DNA of 64,000 nt from Nevskia sp. (GCA_019689635.1 JADGHB010000001.1:62001-126000), one strand, 5' to 3'. Numbered from the stretch's first letter, positions 18,946 to 28,395 are shown. Numbers and translations: made by a program. Notes: generated from the letters alone by a model not told the origin.

Positions 18946-19015
18946 TCGAAATGGCCGGTCGGGTCGCGCCCGACGGCGGGGCCGGCACCAAGGCCGGCGT
19001 GCATGGGAGAAGAGC

Positions 19016-19801
19016 ATGGGACGCGTACAAGGCAAGGTCGCCATCGTCACCGGTGCCGCGAGCGGCGTGGGCGCGGAGGACGCGCGGCTGCTGGCGCGCG
19101 AGGGCGCCAAGGTGGTGCTGACCGACATCAACGAGGAGGCCGGCCGCGCGGTCGCCCAGGAGATTTGTTCGCAAAACGGGAGCGACGCGGCACTGTTCTT
19201 GAAGCACGACATCGCTTCGGAGGAGGACTGGAAGCGCGTGATCGCCGCCACCGAGGAGCGGTTCGGCGGACTCGACGTGCTGGTCAACAACGCGGCGATC
19301 CTGCTCTACGGCAACATCGAGGACACCGACTACGCCACCTGGCAGAAGATCCAGCGCGTCAACTCGGACGGCTACTTCCTGGGCTGCCACTACGGTCTGG
19401 CGGCGATGAAGCGGCGCGGCGCGGGGTCCATCGTCAACATGTCCTCGATGGCGGGCATCGGCGGCGTGTCCAGCTTCTGCGCCTACTCGGCGAGCAAGGG
19501 CGCGGTGGCGGCGCTCACGCGCTCGATCGCCGCGCACTGCCGCATGAACCTCTACAAGATCCGTTGCAACTCCATCCACCCCGACGGCATCGCCACGCCC
19601 ATGGTCACGGGCTTGCACCAGACCATGCCCAAGGGCAAGCACAGCGCGGTGCGCATGATGGATCCCAAGCAGATGCAGGCGCGCTTCGCCCAGCCGATCG
19701 ACATCGCCAACCTGGTGCTGTTTCTCGCCTCCGACGAATCGCGCTTCATCAACGGCGCCGAGCTGCGCATCGACAACGGCTACCTGATGTGGGCGGATTG
19801 A
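19016..19801 (+). CDS. SDR, hydroxysteroid dehydrogenase-like
   Basis: MGRVQGKVAIVTGAASGVGAEDARLLAREGAKVVLTD; YSASKGAVAALTRS; steroid context. Confidence 0.85.
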   Translation: MGRVQGKVAIVTGAASGVGAEDARLLAREGAKVVLTDINEEAGRAVAQEICSQNGSDAALFLKHDIASEEDWKRVIAATEERFGGLDVLVNNAAILLYGNIEDTDYATWQKIQRVNSDGYFLGCHYGLAAMKRRGAGSIVNMSSMAGIGGVSSFCAYSASKGAVAALTRSIAAHCRMNLYKIRCNSIHPDGIATPMVTGLHQTMPKGKHSAVRMMDPKQMQARFAQPIDIANLVLFLASDESRFINGAELRIDNGYLMWAD

Positions 19802-19881
19802 TGCGCGGTGCGTACCCCTCCGCGTAAGTCCATCCTGTACAAGACCGCGGCAGCCATGCCGCGGACCGTTCAAAAAAGCAC

Positions 19882-20913
19882 ATGAGCCGCCTGCACTACC
19901 ACCCGCTGGAAGTCCTCGAAGTGATCGAGGAGACCGCGGACGCGCGCACCCTGGTGTTCGCGGTGCCGCCGGCGCTGCGCGAGACCTTCCGCTTCAAGCC
20001 GGGCCAGCACCTGCAGTTGCACGTGCCCTGCGCCGCCACACCGCTGCCGCGCTGTTACTCGCTGACCGGAGCGCCGGAAGAAAGCGACCGGCTGCGGGTC
20101 ACGGTCAAGCGCATCAAGGACGGCCGCGCTTCCGGCTGGCTGGTGAGCGAACTCAAACCCGGCGACCGGCTGGACGTGGCGCCGCCGGCCGGGGTGTTCA
20201 CGCCGCGCTCGCTGGATGGGGAATTCCTGATGTTCGCCGCCGGTTCCGGCATCACGCCGGTCTATTGCATCCTGAACAGCGTGCTGGCACGCGGCCGCGG
20301 CCGCGTGCGGTTGATCTACGCCAACCGCGACGAGCGCAGCGTGATCTTCGCCGCCGCGCTCGCGCGCCTGGCGCGCGAGCATCCGCAGCGGTTGCAGGTG
20401 ATCCACTGGCTGGAGACGCTGCAAGGATTGCCGACCGCCGCGCTGCTCGCGCCGCTCGCCGCCGGCTGGGAGCGCGCCGAAAGTTATCTCTGCGGACCGG
20501 CGCCGTTCATGGATGCGGCGCAGGCGGCGCTGCACGCCCTGCACGTGCCGCACGCGCAGATCCACATCGAGCGCTTCGTCTCGCTGCCCGAGGACGCCGA
20601 CGAAGCGCCGCCGGCGGCGCCGGCGGCGGGCGGCCAAGACGTCGAGATCGAGGTCGAGCTCGACGGCGCCGTGCATCGCCTCGGCGCGCATCCCGGCGAA
20701 CTGGTGATCGAGGCGCTGGAGCGCGCCGGCCTGTCGCCGCCGTTCTCCTGCCGCGCCGGCGCCTGCGCCGCCTGCATGTGCAAGCTCGAGGAAGGCGCCG
20801 TCGAGCTGGCGCACAATCACGTGCTCGACGACAACGATCTCAAAGCGGGCTGGATCCTCGCCTGCCAGGCGATCCCCAAAAGCCCGCGGCTGAAGCTCAG
20901 CTATCCGCAATGA
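19882..20913 (+). CDS. kshB: 3-ketosteroid 9alpha-hydroxylase reductase component (FNR + C-terminal 2Fe-2S), KshB-like
   Basis: HPLEVLEVIEETADARTLVFAVPPALRETFRFKPGQHLQLHV; RCYSLTGAP; C-terminal CRAGACAACMCKLEEGAVELAHNHVL. Confidence 0.87.
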   Translation: MSRLHYHPLEVLEVIEETADARTLVFAVPPALRETFRFKPGQHLQLHVPCAATPLPRCYSLTGAPEESDRLRVTVKRIKDGRASGWLVSELKPGDRLDVAPPAGVFTPRSLDGEFLMFAAGSGITPVYCILNSVLARGRGRVRLIYANRDERSVIFAAALARLAREHPQRLQVIHWLETLQGLPTAALLAPLAAGWERAESYLCGPAPFMDAAQAALHALHVPHAQIHIERFVSLPEDADEAPPAAPAAGGQDVEIEVELDGAVHRLGAHPGELVIEALERAGLSPPFSCRAGACAACMCKLEEGAVELAHNHVLDDNDLKAGWILACQAIPKSPRLKLSYPQ

Positions 20914-22478
20914 GCGCCGGGGCGGACTCCACCGTACCGCAGGCGTTCGCGGCGAGCGCGGCACGCCACGCCGCGCGCACCGCGCTGGTCGGCGAAGACG
21001 GCCGCGCCCTGTCCTACGCCGAGCTCGACGCGCGGCGTATGCAGGCGGCGCGCGCGCTGCTCGCGCTGGGCGTGCACGCGGGCGAACGCGTGGCGATCTG
21101 GGCGCCCAACGGCATCGAGTGGGTGATCGCGGCGCTCGCCATCCACTCCGTGGGCGCGGTGCTGGTGCCGATCAACACGCGCATGAAAGGCGCGGAAGCG
21201 GCCGAGCTCCTCGCACGCAGCGGCGCGCGCGTGCTGTTCTGCGCCGGGCGCTTCCTCGGCGTCGATTACCCGGCGCTGCTGTCGGATTTCGCGCTGCCGA
21301 ATCTCGCCCAGCGCATCGTGTTCGGTCCCGCGCGCGCCGGCGAATGCGGCTGGCAGGATTTCCTGACGCGCGCCGCGGGCGTACCTGCCGCAGCGGTCGA
21401 AGCGCGCGTGCGGGCGCTGACGCCGGCCGACCGCATGGACATCCTCTACACCTCGGGCACCACCGGCGCGCCCAAGGGCGTGGTCACCGGCCACGGCCAG
21501 AACCTGCGCGTGATCGCCGAGTGGTCGCGCGTCATGGGCCTCGCCCCCCAAGACCAGTATCTGGTGGTCAATCCCTTCTTCCATTCTTTTGGCTACAAGG
21601 TCGGCTGGCTGGCCGGACTGCTCGCCGGCTGCACGGTGCGGCCGCACGCGGTGTTCGACGCGCGCGTCATCCTCCGGCGCATCGAACGCGAGCGTATCTC
21701 GGTGCTGCCCGGGCCGCCGACGCTGTTCGTGTCGCTGCTCGACGATCCGGCGCGCGCCGGCGCCGACCTGTCCTCGCTGCGCGCCACCATCACCGGCGCG
21801 GCGGCGGTCGCGCCCGCGCTGATCGAGCGCATCCGCGCGGAACTCGGCTTCGGGATCGTGCTGACCGGCTACGGCCTGACCGAGACTTGCGGCGTGGTCA
21901 CGCTGAGCGAGCCCGGCGACGACGCGCAGACCGTGGCGTTCACTTCCGGCAAGCCGATTCCGGACGTGGAAGTGCGTATCGTCTCCGCGGACAACCGGCC
22001 GCTGCCGCCGGGCGAGGCGGGCGAGATCGTGGTGCGCGGCTACAACGTGATGCAGGGCTATCTCGACGACCCGCAAGCCACCCGCGAGGCGATCGACGCG
22101 CACGGCTTTTTGCACACCGGCGACGTGGGCTGTCTCGACGCACGCGGTTATCTGCGCATCACCGACCGGCTCAAGGACATGTACATCTGCGGCGGCTTCA
22201 ACTGCTATCCCGCGGAGATCGAGCGGGCGCTCGCCGCGCATCCCGCGCTGGCGCAGACGGCGGTGATCGGCGTGCCCGACGCGCGCCTGGGAGAAGTCGG
22301 CAAAGCCTACGTGGTGCTGCGTCCCGGCGCGCGGCTGACGGCCGACGAACTGATCGCCTGGGCGCGAGCGCGCATGGCCAATTACAAGGTGCCGCGCGCC
22401 GTCGAGTTCGTGGCGAGTTTGCCGACCAACGCCTCGGGCAAGGTACTCAAGTACCGCCTGCGCGAGAGACAGCGATGA
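20910..22478 (+). CDS. fadD3: Acyl-CoA synthetase, FadD3-like (HIP-CoA ligase type)
   Basis: DILYTSGTTGAPKGVV AMP-binding motif; TGYGLTETCGVVTLSEPGDD; ITDRLKDMYICGGFNCYPAEIE; ATGA overlap with kshB. Confidence 0.77.
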   Translation: MSAGADSTVPQAFAASAARHAARTALVGEDGRALSYAELDARRMQAARALLALGVHAGERVAIWAPNGIEWVIAALAIHSVGAVLVPINTRMKGAEAAELLARSGARVLFCAGRFLGVDYPALLSDFALPNLAQRIVFGPARAGECGWQDFLTRAAGVPAAAVEARVRALTPADRMDILYTSGTTGAPKGVVTGHGQNLRVIAEWSRVMGLAPQDQYLVVNPFFHSFGYKVGWLAGLLAGCTVRPHAVFDARVILRRIERERISVLPGPPTLFVSLLDDPARAGADLSSLRATITGAAAVAPALIERIRAELGFGIVLTGYGLTETCGVVTLSEPGDDAQTVAFTSGKPIPDVEVRIVSADNRPLPPGEAGEIVVRGYNVMQGYLDDPQATREAIDAHGFLHTGDVGCLDARGYLRITDRLKDMYICGGFNCYPAEIERALAAHPALAQTAVIGVPDARLGEVGKAYVVLRPGARLTADELIAWARARMANYKVPRAVEFVASLPTNASGKVLKYRLRERQR

Positions 22479-22481
22479 CGA

Positions 22482-22507
22482 ACGAGGGGCGCCTGCGCGC
22501 CCCTCGT
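22482..22507 (+). terminator. Perfect 11-bp GC-rich hairpin immediately after fadD3 (no U-tract)
   Basis: ACGAGGGGCGC-CTGC-GCGCCCCTCGT. Confidence 0.45.
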
Positions 22508-22685
22508 CCTCCACCCCAAGACAAGCGCGTCACGGCAGCACGGCGCACAGCGTGGACAGCACGGGGGTTTGGCGGACAGCCGGCTTCGCGCGACCTTCGG
22601 TCCTGCACGACTCATGTAATCGGACGATTTCTTTCGGGCGTTTCCGCGCCAGACTGGGGAAAACAGCCAAGGCTCGGGAGGAGAA

Positions 22686-23555
22686 ATGGACCGTCCGTTG
22701 AACGGCGTGGTCGCGGTCGTCACCGGCGCTTCGCGCGGTGCCGGCAAAGGGATCGCGCTGGCGCTCGGCGCGCAGGGTGCGACGGTTTACGTCACCGGCC
22801 GCTCGCAGCAGGAAGGCGACGCACCTCTGCCAGGCACGATCCACGCGACCGCCGCGGCGGTCACGCAGGCCGGCGGGCGCGGCATCGCGGTGGTCTGCGA
22901 CCACGCACGCGACCGCCAGGTGCGCGCGCTGTTCGAGCAGATCAAGCGCGAGCAGGACGGCCGGCTCGACATCCTGGTCAACAACGCCACCGTCATCCAC
23001 GACCGGCTCATCGACAAAGGACCGTTCTGGAAGAAGCCGCTGGCGCTGGTGGACATCCTCGAGGTGGGTCTGCGTTCGGCCTATGTGGCGAGCTGGTACG
23101 CGGCCAAGCTCATGGCGCGCAGAAAAAACGGGCTGATCGCCTTCACCTCGTCGTTCGGCGCGAGCTGCTACATGCACGGTCCCGCCTACGGCGCGCAGAA
23201 AGCCGGCGTCGACAAGTTGGCGCGCGACATGGCGGTGGATTTGCGGCCGTATCACGTCGCCGCGGTCTCGATCTGGATGGGCATGCTCAAGACCGAGCGC
23301 ACGCGCCGGGTGATGGACCAGGACCCGCAGAAATACGCCGGTTTCTGGGAAATCGCCGAAACGCCGGAGTTCACAGGGCGCCTGATCGCCGCGCTCTATC
23401 GCGACGACAAGCGCATGGAGAAATCCGGCCAGGTGCTGATCGGCGCCGAAGCCGCGCTGGAGTACGGCATCACCGACGAAGGCGGCAAGCAGCCGCCCTC
23501 GCACCGCGCCTTGCTCGGCGGCCCCGCGCCGGGCCATCCGGCGGTCGTCGAGTAG
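22686..23555 (+). CDS. SDR family oxidoreductase (DHRS1-like)
   Basis: GVVAVVTGASRGAGKGIALALGAQGATVYVTGRS; YGAQKAGVDKLARDMA. Confidence 0.85.
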   Translation: MDRPLNGVVAVVTGASRGAGKGIALALGAQGATVYVTGRSQQEGDAPLPGTIHATAAAVTQAGGRGIAVVCDHARDRQVRALFEQIKREQDGRLDILVNNATVIHDRLIDKGPFWKKPLALVDILEVGLRSAYVASWYAAKLMARRKNGLIAFTSSFGASCYMHGPAYGAQKAGVDKLARDMAVDLRPYHVAAVSIWMGMLKTERTRRVMDQDPQKYAGFWEIAETPEFTGRLIAALYRDDKRMEKSGQVLIGAEAALEYGITDEGGKQPPSHRALLGGPAPGHPAVVE

Positions 23556-23558
23556 GCG

Positions 23559-25004
23559 ATGCGCGCGTTCGTCGGCGTGCTGGGACTGACGGCCCTGCTG
23601 GCCGGCTGCGGTTCGAGCAGCTTGCCGGCGACGGATTCCGGCGCTGCGGCCGGTGCGGCGTTGCACCGCGAAGGGCGCTGGATGGTGGACGATCGAGGGC
23701 GCATCGTGCTGCTGCACGGCGTGAACGTGGTGTGGAAGCTCGCGCCTTATGCCCCGCCGGACAGCGCCGCGGGCTTCACCGCGGCGGACGCGGACTTTCT
23801 GGCGAACCAGGGTTTCAATGTCGTGCGCCTGGGCGTGCTGTTCGCCGGCGTGATGCCGCAACCGGGACAGATCGACGCAGGCTATCTCGCGCGCATCGAC
23901 CGCGTGGTGCGCCTGCTCGCGGCACGGCACCTCTGGGTGCTGCTCGACTTCCACCAGGACCAGCTCAACGAGAAATACCAGGGCGAAGGCTTTCCCGCCT
24001 GGGCGGTGGACGACGGCGGCCTGCCCAACGACGCCCATTACGGGTTTCCGCTCGACGAATTCCTGAGCGTGGCGCTGAACGCCGCCTACGACAATCTGTG
24101 GGCGAACAAAAACCAGGTGTGGGCGCACTACGCCGCGGCCTGGACGGCGGTGGCGAACCGCTGGAAAAACCAGCCGTACCTGCTCGGTTACGACCTGTTC
24201 AACGAGCCCTGGCCCGGCACGCGCTGGCCGACCTGTTTCGAAATCGACTGCACCGGGTTCGACGCCACGTTGCAACAGTTCTTCGACTCCGCGCTCGCCG
24301 GCGTGCGCGCGGCGGACACCGCGCACTTCGCCTTCTTCGAGCCGCAGCAGCTCTTCGACTTCGGCGCACCGAGCGGCTTCGCCGCCGAAAGCGACCCGCT
24401 GCTGGGCCTGTCCTGGCACGACTACTGCTCGGCCACGCTCACCGCTTCCAGCGGTCTGCCGGTGAACCTGCCGGACTGCGGGATCATCGAACCGCGCACC
24501 ATGAACAACGCCGACGCCCAGGTCGAACAGCTCGGCGCGGTTTCGCTGCTCACCGAATTCGGCGCCTCCGACGATCTGACCGACATCGCCCGCGTGGCAG
24601 ACCTCGCCGACCAGCATCGGGTCGGCTGGATCTACTGGGCCTACAAGTCTTTCGGCGACCCCACCGGCAGCGGCCAGGCCGAGAGTCTGTTCGCCGACGA
24701 CGCCGATTTCTCCACGCTCAAGCCCGGCAAGGCCGACATCCTGATCCGGCCCTACGCCCAGGCCATCGCCGGCACGCCGACGGCGATGCGCTTCGACCCC
24801 GCGACGAAAGTCTTCGCGCTCGACTACACGCCGAACGGCGCGACCGCGCCGACCGTGATCTTCCTGCCCGCCCGCCACTATCCGAACGGTTATTCCACGA
24901 GCGTGGCCGGTGGACAGGTCGTGTCGCCGGCCGGCAGCGCGCAACTCGAGATCGTCAACGATCCGGGCGCATCGAGCGTGCAGATCCAGGTTCAGCCCTT
25001 ATAG
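23559..25004 (+). CDS. GH5-family glycosidase, endoglycoceramidase-like, predicted lipoprotein
   Basis: Lipobox-like LLAGCGSS; HGVNVVWK; LFNEPWPG (acid/base Glu); LLTEFGAS (nucleophile Glu). Confidence 0.82.
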   Translation: MRAFVGVLGLTALLAGCGSSSLPATDSGAAAGAALHREGRWMVDDRGRIVLLHGVNVVWKLAPYAPPDSAAGFTAADADFLANQGFNVVRLGVLFAGVMPQPGQIDAGYLARIDRVVRLLAARHLWVLLDFHQDQLNEKYQGEGFPAWAVDDGGLPNDAHYGFPLDEFLSVALNAAYDNLWANKNQVWAHYAAAWTAVANRWKNQPYLLGYDLFNEPWPGTRWPTCFEIDCTGFDATLQQFFDSALAGVRAADTAHFAFFEPQQLFDFGAPSGFAAESDPLLGLSWHDYCSATLTASSGLPVNLPDCGIIEPRTMNNADAQVEQLGAVSLLTEFGASDDLTDIARVADLADQHRVGWIYWAYKSFGDPTGSGQAESLFADDADFSTLKPGKADILIRPYAQAIAGTPTAMRFDPATKVFALDYTPNGATAPTVIFLPARHYPNGYSTSVAGGQVVSPAGSAQLEIVNDPGASSVQIQVQPL

Positions 25005-25019
25005 ATCAGCCCTTATAGA
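24992..25019. repeat. Perfect 14-bp tandem duplication across the GH5 stop codon
   Basis: TCAGCCCTTATAGA x2 (24992-25005, 25006-25019). Confidence 0.95.
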
Positions 25020-25029
25020 GAGGAAACCC

Positions 25030-25809
25030 ATGGGCCGTTTGCAGGACAAGGTGGCGATCGTCACCGGCGGCGCGCGCGGCATGGGCGCGGCGACCGCGCG
25101 CGTGTTCGTCGCCGAAGGCGCCAAGGTGGCGATCGCCGACGTGCTCGACGAGCCGGGCGAGCGGCTGGCCCGCGAGCTGGGAACGCGCGCGCTGTTCCAG
25201 CATCACGACGTGAGCGACGAGGCGAGCTGGAGCCGGCTGATCGAAGTCGTCGAAGCGCGCCTGGGTCCGATCGACGTGCTGGTCAACAACGCCGGCGTGC
25301 TGCTGTTCAAGACCATCGCCGAGACCAGTCGCGCGGAGTTCGAGCGCGTGCTCGGCGTCAACTTGATCGGCTGTTTCCTCGGCACGCGGCTGGTCGGCGC
25401 GCGCCTGGTCACGCGCCGGCGCGGGGCCATCGTGAACGTCTCCTCGGTGGACGGCATGAAGGCCGCCAACGGTCTGGGCGCCTACTGCGCCAGCAAGTGG
25501 GCGGTGCGCGGCTTCACCAAGGTCGCGGCGATGGAGTTCGGCCACCGCGGCGTGCGCGTCAACTCGGTGCATCCCGGCGGCATCGACACCGCGATGGGCA
25601 ACCCCTACGCCGAGCCCAAGGCCGAGGTCAACAAGCGCTATGCCATGGTGCCATTGCAGCGCGTGGGCGAGCCGGAGGAAGTGGCGCGCGTGTCACTGTT
25701 TTTGGCCAGCGACGAAGCGAGCTATCTCAACGGCGCCGAGATCGCCGTGGACGGTGGCATGCTGTGCGGGCAGTATTACCTGGGCTTTCCGGGGGCGCCG
25801 GGCGTTTGA
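25030..25809 (+). CDS. SDR, 3alpha/20beta-hydroxysteroid dehydrogenase-like
   Basis: MGRLQDKVAIVTGGARGMGAATARVFVAEGAKVAIADV; YCASKWAVRGFTK; VHPGGIDTAM. Confidence 0.87.
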   Translation: MGRLQDKVAIVTGGARGMGAATARVFVAEGAKVAIADVLDEPGERLARELGTRALFQHHDVSDEASWSRLIEVVEARLGPIDVLVNNAGVLLFKTIAETSRAEFERVLGVNLIGCFLGTRLVGARLVTRRRGAIVNVSSVDGMKAANGLGAYCASKWAVRGFTKVAAMEFGHRGVRVNSVHPGGIDTAMGNPYAEPKAEVNKRYAMVPLQRVGEPEEVARVSLFLASDEASYLNGAEIAVDGGMLCGQYYLGFPGAPGV

Positions 25810-25908
25810 AGGAAAATTAGGGCCGCGCTCGAAGGCCAAGTCCGCGCCTGGCCGCCGCCGCCTCCTGGCCTATCATGAGCGCACCCCGCCGATCGCGCCC
25901 AGACCGTC

Positions 25909-26379
25909 ATGAACGCAACGCAACGCCGCGCACTCGCCGCCATCCTCAGCGCGGGCTTCGTGGCCGGCACTCTCGAGATCGGTGCCGCCGCCCTGATCTA
26001 TCGCGTCAGCCCGGTCATCGTCCTGCACGCCATCGCCGCCGGCGTGCTCGGTCCGCAGGCTTCCTTTTACGGCGGGGCGCCGACCGCAATCCTGGGCCTG
26101 GTGCTGCAATGGGCGATGTCGCTGCTGATCGCGGCCATCTACGTGCTCGCCGCCCGCCGCCTGTCCTGGCTGTTACAGCGCTGGAAGCTGTGGGGCCCGC
26201 TTTACGGGGTCGTGATTTTCGTCGTGATGAACTACGCGGTCGTCCCGCTGTCCCGGGCCGGACAGGGGATGCCGCACTTCGGGCTGGCGGAATTGGTCGA
26301 GAACCTGCTGGCGATGCTGCTGTTCGGCACGATCGTGGCCTTTTTCACTCAGCGCCTGACTCGGCCCGCGACGCGCTGA
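25909..26379 (+). CDS. Small multi-pass membrane protein, unknown function
   Basis: 156 aa with four hydrophobic segments (AAILSAGFVAGTLEIGAAALIY...). Confidence 0.6.
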   Translation: MNATQRRALAAILSAGFVAGTLEIGAAALIYRVSPVIVLHAIAAGVLGPQASFYGGAPTAILGLVLQWAMSLLIAAIYVLAARRLSWLLQRWKLWGPLYGVVIFVVMNYAVVPLSRAGQGMPHFGLAELVENLLAMLLFGTIVAFFTQRLTRPATR

Positions 26380-26392
26380 CGCCAGCGCGCCC

Positions 26393-27634
26393 TCAATCGG
26401 CAGCCGGTTGCCGGTTCAGACGCGCGGCATCGGCCAGCGCACCCTGCAATACACAGTGCGTTCCGCTCGCGCCATACATGGTGACCACGCACTCGTTGCA
26501 GGCGGTGCACGCGGAGACCGAAACGGTGCCGTTTTTGAGCTTGTTCACGAACTCGGGATCGTGGATCAGCGCCCGACCCAAGGCGATGCCGTCAAAGCCG
26601 TCGGCCATGACCCGGGCGATGCCCTGGAGGGACTTGGCGCCGCCGAGATAGACCAGCGGCAGTTTCACCGCCGCGCGCACGCGCAGCGAGGGCTCGCGCA
26701 GGTACAGCTCGTGGAACCTGAGCTTCGGCTCCGCAAGCCGCATCAGGCGGGTGGCGATTTTCACCACCGGATTCTGGATCGTCTCCACCGCCGCAGCCGG
26801 CATGTTGGAACCGAAGATCGCCCAGGGGGCCTCCACGTTCATGCCGCCCGAAAGCACCAGAAAGTGCGCGCCGGTGCGCTCCAAAACGCGGGCGATCGCC
26901 GCCGCCTCCTCCGCGCCGGCGCCGCCCTTGTAGCCTTCGATCACGCTGAGTTTGCAGCCGACGGCCAGCGTCTGGCCGACCGCGTCGAGCACGCGCGCGA
27001 GCACTTCGGCCGGATAGGCGGCGCGCTGCGCCGCGTCGCCGCCGTATGCGTCGCGGCGGCGGTTGTAGCGCGGCGAAAGGAACTGACTGAGCAGATAGCC
27101 GTGGCCCATGTGCAGCTCGACGGCGTCGAACCCCGCTTCGCGCGCCAGCCGCGCCGCGGCGACGAACTGTTGCGCGACGCGCTCCATGTCCTGACGCGTC
27201 ATCGCGGTCTTGAACAACCGTCCGCTGAGCACACCGGCGGCGTTGAAGCCGCCGGAAGCGGACAGCGGATATTGCGTCGAGAGTTTCGGCAGGAAAGTGA
27301 AACAACCGCCGTGCGTGAGCTGGGCGCTGGCGGCAGCGCCTTGGCGGTGCACGGCCTCGGTGAGCGCGCGCAGATGGCGCACGCTGGGCGCGTCCATCAG
27401 CACCTGGTCCTCGAAAGTGCGGCCATCCGCCGTCACCGCGCAGTAGGCCACCGTGGTCATGCCCACGCCGCCGGCGGCGATGCGCCGGTGATGCTCGACC
27501 AGCAGTTTCGACGGCACGCCGCCCTTGGCCATGCCTTCGTTGGTCGCCGACTTGATGAAGCGGTTGCGCAGGCTCAGCGGGCCGAGCGTGAGCGGCGTGA
27601 ACGCGCGTGCGGCCTCGGCGTCCATGAGACTCAT
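26393..27634 (-). CDS. NADH:flavin oxidoreductase, Old Yellow Enzyme family, with C-terminal Cys cluster
   Basis: FTPLTLGPLSLRNRFIKSATNEGMA; QLTHGG; FDAVELHMGHGYLLSQFLSPRYNRRRDAYGG; C-terminal CTACNECVVTMYGASGTHC. Confidence 0.87.
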   Translation of the reverse strand: MSLMDAEAARAFTPLTLGPLSLRNRFIKSATNEGMAKGGVPSKLLVEHHRRIAAGGVGMTTVAYCAVTADGRTFEDQVLMDAPSVRHLRALTEAVHRQGAAASAQLTHGGCFTFLPKLSTQYPLSASGGFNAAGVLSGRLFKTAMTRQDMERVAQQFVAAARLAREAGFDAVELHMGHGYLLSQFLSPRYNRRRDAYGGDAAQRAAYPAEVLARVLDAVGQTLAVGCKLSVIEGYKGGAGAEEAAAIARVLERTGAHFLVLSGGMNVEAPWAIFGSNMPAAAVETIQNPVVKIATRLMRLAEPKLRFHELYLREPSLRVRAAVKLPLVYLGGAKSLQGIARVMADGFDGIALGRALIHDPEFVNKLKNGTVSVSACTACNECVVTMYGASGTHCVLQGALADAARLNRQPAAD

Positions 27635-28395
27635 CCGAGGAAGGCTTGCCCGCCGTCCAGCGCGATGGACTGGCCGTTGACGTAGGCGCAGTCGTCGGAG
27701 CACAGCACGGCCACGAAGCGGCCGATGTCGCGCTCGCAGTCTCCGACGCGCGCCAGCGGCACGGTGGCGAGGAAGGCCGCGGCCTCCTGCGGCCGCGCCT
27801 GCGTCCAGCCGTCCATCGCCGGCGAGTTGGCCAGCGGCAGGATGGCATTGGTGCGAATGCCGTCGCGTCCCCACTCGCAGGCCGCCGCGCGGGTCAGCAT
27901 GCGAATCGCCTCCTTCACGGCGGCGTAAGCGCCATAGCCGCTCATGTCCCAACGCCTGGCCGCAGGACTCGCGAGATTGACGATGCAGCCGCCCTCTTTC
28001 TTCAGATGCGGATGGGCGAGCTTCATCAGCCGGAAGGTCGCCAGCGGACCAGACTCCCAGCCCGCGGCGAAGGATGCATCGCTCACCCGCGCCAGCGGCC
28101 CGAGCGGCACTTCCTGGGCGTTGTTGACCAGGATGTGCAAGCCGCCGAAGCGCTCGACGGTGCGCGCCACCGTCTGTGCCAGCGCGGCGGCATCCTTCAC
28201 GTCGCAGGCCAGCGCCAGCGCCTGCCCGCCGCGCGCAGCGATTTCACCGGCGACCGCCTGAAGCTTGGGCAGACTGCGCCCCGCCAGCGCCACGCACGCG
28301 CCCGCCTCGGCGAGCGCCAGCGCGATGCCGCGGCCCACGCCCTGGCCGGCGCCGGTGACCAAGCCGACGCGGCCGTCGAGCGCGCCGTTCACCAC
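27631..28395 (-). CDS. SDR family oxidoreductase
   Basis: GRVGLVTGAGQGVGRGIALALAEAG; YGAYAAVKEAIRML; ATGA overlap with the OYE gene; GTG start. Confidence 0.85.
   Translation of the reverse strand: MVNGALDGRVGLVTGAGQGVGRGIALALAEAGACVALAGRSLPKLQAVAGEIAARGGQALALACDVKDAAALAQTVARTVERFGGLHILVNNAQEVPLGPLARVSDASFAAGWESGPLATFRLMKLAHPHLKKEGGCIVNLASPAARRWDMSGYGAYAAVKEAIRMLTRAAACEWGRDGIRTNAILPLANSPAMDGWTQARPQEAAAFLATVPLARVGDCERDIGRFVAVLCSDDCAYVNGQSIALDGGQAFLG

Noticed and set aside
18955-19006. GTCGGG-tcgcg-CCCGAC and GCCGG-repeat small hairpins before the SDR at 19016
   Set aside because: Short stems in very GC-rich sequence, expected by chance.
21119-25018. 1299-aa plus-strand ORF, and other very long ORFs such as 30746-34081 (+, 1111 aa), 30825-33758 (-, 977 aa) and 22530-24944 (-, 804 aa)
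   Set aside because: They lie in alternative frames over well-supported genes (fadD3, SDR, GH5, hsaA, kstD), are rich in Arg/Ala/Gly/Pro and show no domain motifs. They are typical GC-rich shadow ORFs.
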